NCBI GenBank assembly: GCA_009694165.1
Contig: SHVP01000032.1
Location: 1 to 23,728 of the forward strand
DNA from: Alphaproteobacteria bacterium
Lineage (GTDB): Bacteria > Pseudomonadota > Alphaproteobacteria > SHVP01
Length of the DNA: 23,728 nucleotides
Reading direction: 5' to 3'
Part shown: piece after piece, positions 18,974 to 23,728 of the stretch
Layout of the letters: every line of letters begins with the position of its first letter
Position numbering within the stretch: position 1 is the stretch's first letter
Notes under the pieces: generated by a model
What the model saw: only the letters and a program-made list of their open reading frames with translations
What the model was told of the DNA's origin: nothing
The model's database searches: none
Program-made: the position numbers and the translations under genes

Positions 18974-19747
18974 TTAGGCGAACGCATCGGGCGCCGTCAG
19001 CGAGATCGGGGCGGACGCCGCGGGAATGATCGCGAACCGTCCGCCGCTCACCAGACCGGCTGCTTCTTCATTGTAACGAACGTGCGGGTCGGCGCCGCCC
19101 GACAGAAACAAGGCCGGGGCTCGGACCCCGCGCGGCAGCGCCCGAACATCGCAGCCGGCCACGGCGATCAACCCCCAATGGTAGCGGTCGTAGACCATTG
19201 CGATGTCGCTGGTCGCCTTCTGCACGGCGGCGAGATCGAGGGTGCTCCAGATATTGCGACGACCTTGCCAGGCGCGAATCAGATACGATCCATCGGCTGC
19301 CAGTTGCGGCTCGCCCACGTTGGCGGCCACCAGCGCCCGCAGCTCGTCCTTCGACATGACCGGTGTCGTCGACAGGATCAGGCGGCTGACGCGGGTAGGG
19401 ACGAGCTGGTTGACGGCGAGGGCAATCGCCGCTCCGGTGCTGAAGCCGCAGAGGGCGAATCGGCCCCTGGTAATGCCGTCGATGGTGGCCAGCATCCGTT
19501 CAGCGTAGTCCCGGATCGTGATCGGCGCGGGCGGCGGGTCGGACAAACCATAGCCCGGCGTATCGAGCGCATAGGCGCGACAGTGCGGTGCCAGCAGCGG
19601 CAGGCAGGGCTCGAACTGCCGCGACGAAAAGGGGGTCAGGTGCAGTAGGAACAGGAAAGGTCCCGTCGTGCCGCCGGCGCGGAAATGGACCTGGCCCCGG
19701 GGCGTGTCGATGTAACCCTTGCGCTCGCCCGACGCAGCCGTGGGCAT
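18974..19747 (-). CDS. Alpha/beta-hydrolase-fold protein, possibly cut short by an in-frame stop
   Basis: The 257-residue protein has the hydrolase fold with a normal nucleophile elbow, CGFSTGAA (Ser103), an oxyanion-region LLHLTPFSSRQF and DTPGYGLSD. Asp in SGGADPHV is a candidate catalytic acid. The position of the catalytic His reads PAASAPISLTAP and has none. The frame ends with TAA at 18974-18976 after PDAFA. In the same frame the next codons read HVVRFLAPASTL and reach a TAG at 18935-18937, just what a hydrolase C-terminus should look like. The TAA may therefore be a nonsense mutation or sequencing error, removing about 12 residues. The start follows the kinase-like gene stop by two bases (TGACGATG), so it belongs to that operon. 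Confidence 0.85.
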   Translation of the reverse strand: MPTAASGERKGYIDTPRGQVHFRAGGTTGPFLFLLHLTPFSSRQFEPCLPLLAPHCRAYALDTPGYGLSDPPPAPITIRDYAERMLATIDGITRGRFALCGFSTGAAIALAVNQLVPTRVSRLILSTTPVMSKDELRALVAANVGEPQLAADGSYLIRAWQGRRNIWSTLDLAAVQKATSDIAMVYDRYHWGLIAVAGCDVRALPRGVRAPALFLSGGADPHVRYNEEAAGLVSGGRFAIIPAASAPISLTAPDAFA

Positions 19748-19749
19748 CG

Positions 19750-20734
19750 TCAGGACAGTCCAGCGGCCGCCACGTGGGAGCGCACCGAGCGGGCGAACCA
19801 GTCGAGCCCCGGAAAGCGAAAGGTCTGATGTCCGATCGCATTGACGCGGCGGGCGAACCCGCCGAGGTAGCGGAGTTCCTTGGCCGCCATGAACAGCCGT
19901 TCGTTGCGGTGCTCCTCCGTGGTCCGCGGCGAACCGAATCGTAGCCCTCGAGGAAGGCGGCCATGGCGGCGGCGGAGAGACCGTTCTTGCGACCGGCCCA
20001 TACCAGGCTGATCGGTTTCGCCGCCCAAAAGTCCTCGCCGCACGATTCGAAATCCATCACGGTGACGCGCCCCGCCTCGTCGACGAAGGCGTTATGCGCA
20101 TGGACGTCGCCATGGCAGGCCCGAAGGGCATCGTCTGCAGGTCGAGCCTGTCGAGCGCGTCGGCCACCGCCACGCTCGCCCGCGCGTAGAACGCCGCATC
20201 GTCGGCGCGGTCGCCGCACAGCCAGACCAGATCGTCGACGCTACGCCGGATCAGGCCGGCGCGGTCGATCACCCGCGGCGGGTCATGGCGAAACGTCCGT
20301 CCGGCCAGGTGAATGCGCGCGATCCACTCGCCGAGGCGGCGCGCGGGCTCGATTGGGTCGGGGGTATTGTGCAGCAACTGGCCCTCCACCCAGCGGAAGA
20401 CGGCCACCGCTCGGTTTTCCTCCGGCGCCCCGACCCAGAAATGGAACGTGCCGGCGAGCGTGCGCCGCGGCGCCGGCACCGGAATGCCGGCTCGATCGAG
20501 GAAGTCGCGGAGCGCCACCTCGTAGCCGACCTTGGCATCGGTCATGCCCTCGGTGCGGTAGCACTACGCGGCGAAGCGTTCGTTGCCGCTGCGGATGAGA
20601 TAGACGTCGTTCATGCCGCGCACCAGCAATTCGCAATGGAAGGGTGCGGCGAAGCCGTTGTGCCGTTGAATCTCGACGCCGAGCGGCTTGGCGTCGAGGA
20701 CCGAATGGATGATCGGTACCTGGACGACGTTCAT
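19750..20734 (-). pseudogene. APH-family phosphotransferase (kinase-like), disrupted by a stop and two frameshifts
   Basis: Reading from ATG at 20732-20734 (MNVVQVPIIHSVLD), the protein starts like an aminoglycoside phosphotransferase/choline kinase-like enzyme: CELLVRGMNDVYLIRSGNERFAA. Codon 57 is then TAG (20564-20566), and the same frame continues with CYRTEGMTDAKVGYEVAL and VFRWVEG. Near 20115-20130 the frame shifts, and the catalytic loop CHGDVHAHNAF plus the metal-binding VMDFESCGEDF appear in another frame. Near 19925-19935 it shifts again to RTTEEHRNERLFMAAKELRY and ends at 19750. Three disruptions make this a likely pseudogene, or a poor-quality consensus. Intact family members phosphorylate small hydroxyl substrates. 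It lies between two hydrolase genes in the same direction. Confidence 0.82.
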
Positions 20735-20748
20735 AGGGTCCCCGCGAT

Positions 20749-20821
20749 GGCCGGCACCACCTTGCCGCAGCGCAGCGAAGGGCTCAACCGGTTTAGCGCC
20801 GCCGCTCCGCTCATGCCGGCC
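20749..20821. repeat. Possible palindromic intergenic element with an 8-bp terminal inverted repeat
   Basis: GGCCGGCA (20749-20756) and TGCCGGCC (20814-20821) are perfect inverted copies bounding a 57-base middle. They fill nearly the whole gap between a hydrolase gene and the broken kinase gene. On the minus strand the gap is also an open 27-codon frame (MSGAAALNRL to VVPAIAGTL) that joins both neighbours by ATGA overlaps. It may be a small interspersed repeat; only one copy is present here. Confidence 0.35.
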
Positions 20822-21671
20822 ACAGGCCGAGCGCGGTCAGGAACGTGCGGACCTCGGCCACGCAGGCCTCGGGATGCAGGTAGGCCACGCCAAAGCCCGA
20901 GCCGGGAATCTGCACCAAGCGGATTCGCGGGTGATGGGCGACGACCTCGCGCCAGGCGGGGATCAGCACCTGGTTGCGGTCGCCCTCGACCCACAACACC
21001 GGGACACCGATGTCCTTCATCAACGGCAGCATGTTGGTCTCGATCATACCGCGGCGAAACTTGGCGTAGAGAAACGGGTCTTCCTGCGCCATCTGGTCGA
21101 GGTACCAGTCGTTGTAGCCGGGCGGAAACTCGTCTGCCTTTCCGGTGGTGCGGGCGACGTCGATCAACCATTGGCGCATGCCTCGGGTCTGCATGTAGTC
21201 GGTGCTTTCGCGGAACCCGAGGACCTCGACGTTGCGGGCGATGGCGGCCGGCTGGAAGGCGGGGATGTCCTGCGGCTTCAGCGGCGCCCCCATTACCGCG
21301 AGCGCATGCAACCGGTCGGGGACGCGGATCGACAGCATGACGCCGACGAGGGCGCCGGTGTGTTCGCCGATCCAGATCACTTTCTTGGCGCCCAGATGGT
21401 CGATCAGGGCGATGGCGTCGAGGGTCAGCCGATCGAGCGAGTTGCGGTAGGTCCCGGCCGGCACCTTCGACAGGCCGAGACCGCGAAGGTCGACGCGAAT
21501 CACCCGGAAATGGGGCGAGAGCGGCGGCACCCATTTGTACCAGAGCGCCGAAAACCCGCCGAAGCCGTGGGCCAGCACGACGATGGGCGATTCCTTCCAG
21601 GGATCGGTGAAGTCATCATCGCGATAGTGCAGAACGGCTCCACCCGGGCCGCGAAAGGATTCGATGCTCAT
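20811..21671 (-). CDS. Alpha/beta-hydrolase-fold protein with His at the nucleophile position
   Basis: This 286-residue protein has a clear hydrolase fold: VVLAHGFGGFSALWY (31-45) with the HG oxyanion motif, RVDLRGLGLS (59-68), and the elbow VIWIGEHTGALVG (98-110). The elbow reads G-E-H-T-G, so His104 replaces the usual Ser. The C-terminal segment IPGSGFGVAYLHPE has Phe where GxGH is expected, so the normal catalytic His seems absent too. Asp in VEGDRNQVL fits the acid position. The start follows GGAGGA by about 5 bases. It is the first gene of a minus-strand group with the kinase-like gene and the hydrolase at 18974. The same His substitution occurs in the hydrolase at 17950. Confidence 0.88.
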   Translation of the reverse strand: MSIESFRGPGGAVLHYRDDDFTDPWKESPIVVLAHGFGGFSALWYKWVPPLSPHFRVIRVDLRGLGLSKVPAGTYRNSLDRLTLDAIALIDHLGAKKVIWIGEHTGALVGVMLSIRVPDRLHALAVMGAPLKPQDIPAFQPAAIARNVEVLGFRESTDYMQTRGMRQWLIDVARTTGKADEFPPGYNDWYLDQMAQEDPFLYAKFRRGMIETNMLPLMKDIGVPVLWVEGDRNQVLIPAWREVVAHHPRIRLVQIPGSGFGVAYLHPEACVAEVRTFLTALGLWPA

Positions 21672-21821
21672 GGCGTTCCTCCAGCCGTGCGCGCGGCGCG
21701 AGGGATGTCGCCCGCCGCCCGGCCAAGAGTGTCACCGGCCGCGCCGCCGCGCCAGGGCGTGACCCGTCGCCGACCTGCCGGATGGGGCGGATGCTGCCGT
21801 TGGCAAGCCGTCAGGGGCGGC

Positions 21822-21850
21822 TTGGTCCCGGGCGTTCCCTACGCTAGGTT
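21822..21850 (+). promoter_or_regulatory. Probable promoter of the tRNA gene
   Basis: TTGGTC (21822-21827) and TAGGTT (21845-21850) are separated by 17 bases, ending 11 bases before the mature tRNA. Just upstream, and overlapping the -35, is a perfect 7-bp inverted repeat, CAAGCCG (21804-21810) with CGGCTTG (21818-21824). Confidence 0.5.
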
Positions 21851-21861
21851 CTCGCCAGGGT

Positions 21862-21938
21862 GGGCCTGTAGTTCAACTGGTTAGAACCCGCCGCTCATAA
21901 CGGCGTTGTTGCAGGTTCGAGCCCTGCCGGGCCCACCA
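21862..21938 (+). tRNA. tRNA-Ile2 (anticodon CAU, lysidine-modified type)
   Basis: The 77-nt sequence folds into a full cloverleaf: acceptor GGGCCTG with CGGGCCC, D stem GTTC with GAAC, anticodon stem CGCCG with CGGCG around CTCATAA, T stem GCAGG with CCTGC and loop TTCGAGC, then A and an encoded CCA. The anticodon CAT could mean Met or Ile2. The C4-G69 and C5-G68 pairs are known determinants for TilS, which makes lysidine to read AUA, and G1-C72 pairing rules out an initiator tRNA. The D stem GUUC/GAAC differs from the usual GCUC/GAGC but remains paired. A short T run follows at 21944-21948. Confidence 0.93.
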
Positions 21939-21993
21939 CCCTATTTTTCCGGCGCGCCCTGAATTCGTGCCGACGGGGGATGGTGTTTGCGTA

Positions 21994-22761
21994 TCAGTGC
22001 GCCTTCCTAACGTCGACCAAGCGCACCGAGGGGAAACTGGTGAAGATCAGAGGTCGGGACCGGCCCGCGGCGACACCTGCAGCGGCAAAGGGATGCAGGT
22101 ACTCTTTGGTGTGCCAGATATCGGCGATTATCGCCCGGCCCCCCGGCTTGAGTACGCGCGCTAACTCCCTGCACGCCACAGCACGGCCAAAGGCGGTCGA
22201 GATATTGTGGAAGCAAAGCGTCGAAAGGAGGATGTCGAAGGTGTCGACGCCGAAGGGCAGGCTCCGCGCATCGTTGGTGACAAAATCGATTCGCGCTGAT
22301 ACCCCTGCAATTTCAGCGTTGTGCCGGGCGGCGTCGACGCTGTTGCCAGACAGGTCGCGGGTGCTCCATATATCGACCCCGATAACGCGACCTGACGAGA
22401 GGCGCTTGGCAGCGCCGATCGCCATGAGACCTCGTCCGGTGCCGATGTCGAGCACGCGCTCATCGCCGCGCCATTGAACGAGGTCGAGGCTGCGTTCGCG
22501 CAACACGAACTTGCGATAGTGGCTATAACGCCACAACACGATCGCCGGCCACAGGCATATCGCCGCTGTCGCGAAGCCTAGAGCGGCGCCGATGCGGGCG
22601 AGCACGCCCGGCCCGGCAGGCATCGTCCAAAGAAGCGACAGGGCACCGCCCAATAGCATCGTCGCCGCACCGCCGTAGAATAGCCCGCGCACGGTGCTCG
22701 GAGCATCGCCCCCATAGTCGACCCCTTTCGGTGCCCGCTGCACTTTCCCGATCGACCGCAT
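21994..22761 (-). CDS. Membrane-anchored class I SAM-dependent methyltransferase
   Basis: The 255-residue protein begins with two probable transmembrane helices (about residues 27-47 and 53-77) followed by a class I methyltransferase domain. Motif I is VLDIGTGRGL (about 103-112), the acidic residue after the second strand is in RVIGVDIW, and later motifs include VTNDARSLPFG, FDILLSTLCFHNI and LARVLKPGGRAIIADIW. This resembles UbiE-type small-molecule methyltransferases. The anchor suggests a membrane-associated or lipid substrate. The ATG at 22759-22761 follows GGAGG by about 10 bases. The substrate is unknown. It lies downstream of the interrupted isochorismatase-like gene in the same direction with a gap of about 105 bases. 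Confidence 0.88.
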   Translation of the reverse strand: MRSIGKVQRAPKGVDYGGDAPSTVRGLFYGGAATMLLGGALSLLWTMPAGPGVLARIGAALGFATAAICLWPAIVLWRYSHYRKFVLRERSLDLVQWRGDERVLDIGTGRGLMAIGAAKRLSSGRVIGVDIWSTRDLSGNSVDAARHNAEIAGVSARIDFVTNDARSLPFGVDTFDILLSTLCFHNISTAFGRAVACRELARVLKPGGRAIIADIWHTKEYLHPFAAAGVAAGRSRPLIFTSFPSVRLVDVRKAH

Positions 22762-22866
22762 CGTATGAGGCCTCCGTCAGTCGGAGAGAAGAGTCCTTAT
22801 GTCCGGTCGCCAGTCATAAAGATGTGCGCCGCGGTTCGTGCAATGCGTCACGCCGGGTCGCCTAGC

Positions 22867-23607
22867 CTAAAACGCCTTCCCTCGCGGCAACTCGAAGAGT
22901 TTTTGTGGCAGCGCGGCGAAATAGCGTAGGACCTGTTCGCTGTCGACCTCGTCGGCATATTTTTCGTTCATATCGCACAACGTGATGGCATACAACGCTT
23001 GCGAGCGATCGAAACAAGCGTCCTCCACAAGAGTGACGCAGTAGTTTTCACTGAACGCATCGACGACCGTGGCGCGTACGCAGCCGCTCGTCGTGGTTCC
23101 CGTCACCACCAGCGAATCCACTTTGAGCAGCTTGAGCAGCGAGGAAAGCGGCGTTCCGACAAACGCGCTCGGCTTCAGCTTGTTGACGACGATGTCGGTT
23201 GAGTGCGGTGCAATGTCGGTAACGATCTCGCCACCGTCGCGATTGGTCTGCAGGGTACGCGGCCGCTCCTCGACGCGTCCGTATTTTCAGCCCCAGCTGC
23301 CGATGTCCCAGTTGTCGGAGCGCATGTTGACCGTGGTGTAGATCACCGGCAGGCCCTTCGCCGGCGCCGTATCGAGCAGCCGCTTGATGACGCCGATCGC
23401 GGTCCACCCTTCCGCCCCACAGGAACTTCCCCACCGTTTGATCGACTCGAGGATCGGTTCGGGCGGGTCACCGACGAAGTTGTAGGTGACGTCGATGACG
23501 ACAACCGCCGGGCGCTTGCCGAAGCCCGCCTTGCGCCCGAATCCGGCAGCGGCAAACACGGCGCGGTCCCGGGCGGTCAGGAACTTGTCCCAGATGCGTT
23601 CGGTCAT
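22867..23607 (-). pseudogene. Isochorismatase-family cysteine hydrolase interrupted by an in-frame TGA
   Basis: The frame from ATG at 23605-23607 runs 106 codons, meets TGA at 23287-23289, then continues in the same frame for another 139 codons to the stop at 22867. Both parts belong to one protein. Asp39 (AVVVIDVTYNF), a Lys near 145 (NKLKPSAF) and Cys176 (TTTSGCVRATVVDAF) form the Asp-Lys-Cys triad. The family includes N-carbamoylsarcosine amidase and maleamate amidohydrolase, which remove ammonia from amides. The TGA follows DNWDIGSWG, where homologues usually have Arg or Trp, so a single substitution could explain it. The second part has a possible internal GTG start at 23121. The remaining 121 bases to the right edge contain no gene I can support. 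Confidence 0.82.
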
Positions 23608-23728
23608 GACGGCTCGTCTCCGCTAGTTCGTCGTCCTCGACAGCCATTCCGACGTCGGGGCCGATCACCTAGCGGAGTTCATGCTGGAGCAGGTGCTGTC
23701 GGTACGCAAGGTAGGCTGATCGTGAGAT

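Noticed and set aside
21862..21938. tRNA-Met (initiator or elongator)
   Set aside because: The first pair G-C excludes an initiator, and C4-G69 with C5-G68 fits tRNA-Ile2 recognised by TilS.
23287..23289. TGA as a selenocysteine codon
   Set aside because: The position is not the catalytic Cys, and I saw no obvious stem-loop immediately downstream of the codon that would act as a bacterial SECIS element.
18974..23289. Reassigned stop codons
   Set aside because: TAA, TAG and TGA all interrupt genes here, and all three are used as normal stops elsewhere in the window.
23608..23728. Short open stretches on both strands at the right edge
   Set aside because: Each is too short and lacks a start or recognisable family; a gene continuing beyond the window cannot be excluded.

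Overview
This window looks like chromosome from a high-GC alphaproteobacterium, probably of Rhodospirillales type. The main reasons are the back-to-back arrangement of carA-carB-greA against yqeY-dnaG-rpoD, the adjacent trxB, ELM1-like and Lrp/AsnC genes, and strong G/C bias at third codon positions. The lineage is inferred from gene content only.

Layout. (1) Positions 1-13.2 kb are a conserved housekeeping block. A LysR regulator (frameshifted and cut by the left edge) overlaps the end of trxB by one base. Then come an ELM1-like protein (minus), an Lrp/AsnC regulator (plus) and, on the minus strand, carA, carB and greA for carbamoyl phosphate synthesis and transcript cleavage. Divergent from carA is yqeY-dnaG-rpoD, the alphaproteobacterial form of the macromolecular synthesis operon. 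(2) Positions 13.2-17.1 kb hold small accessory genes: two lipoproteins, a Bcr/CflA-type MFS exporter, a 77-residue protein resembling part of a serine recombinase, a MarC-family membrane protein and two doubtful short reading frames. (3) Positions 17.2-23.6 kb form a catabolic-looking accessory region. It has an Asp/Glu-racemase-fold protein of the maleate isomerase/EutA type, three alpha/beta-hydrolase-fold proteins, a broken APH-type kinase, a tRNA-Ile2(CAU), a membrane-anchored methyltransferase and an isochorismatase-like cysteine hydrolase interrupted by a stop codon.

The last region deserves most attention. Its enzyme families match the lower nicotinate pathway (deformylase, maleamate amidohydrolase, maleate isomerase). 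However, several members lack the expected catalytic residues: two hydrolases have His where the nucleophilic Ser should be (GxHTG), and the racemase-fold protein has no Cys at either expected position. In the same region three genes carry in-frame stops (TAA, TAG, TGA) and one of these also has two frameshifts, while about 11 kb of housekeeping genes are clean. This points to gene decay, or to local consensus errors that reads could resolve. No CRISPR array, insertion sequence, rRNA gene or complete prophage was seen.
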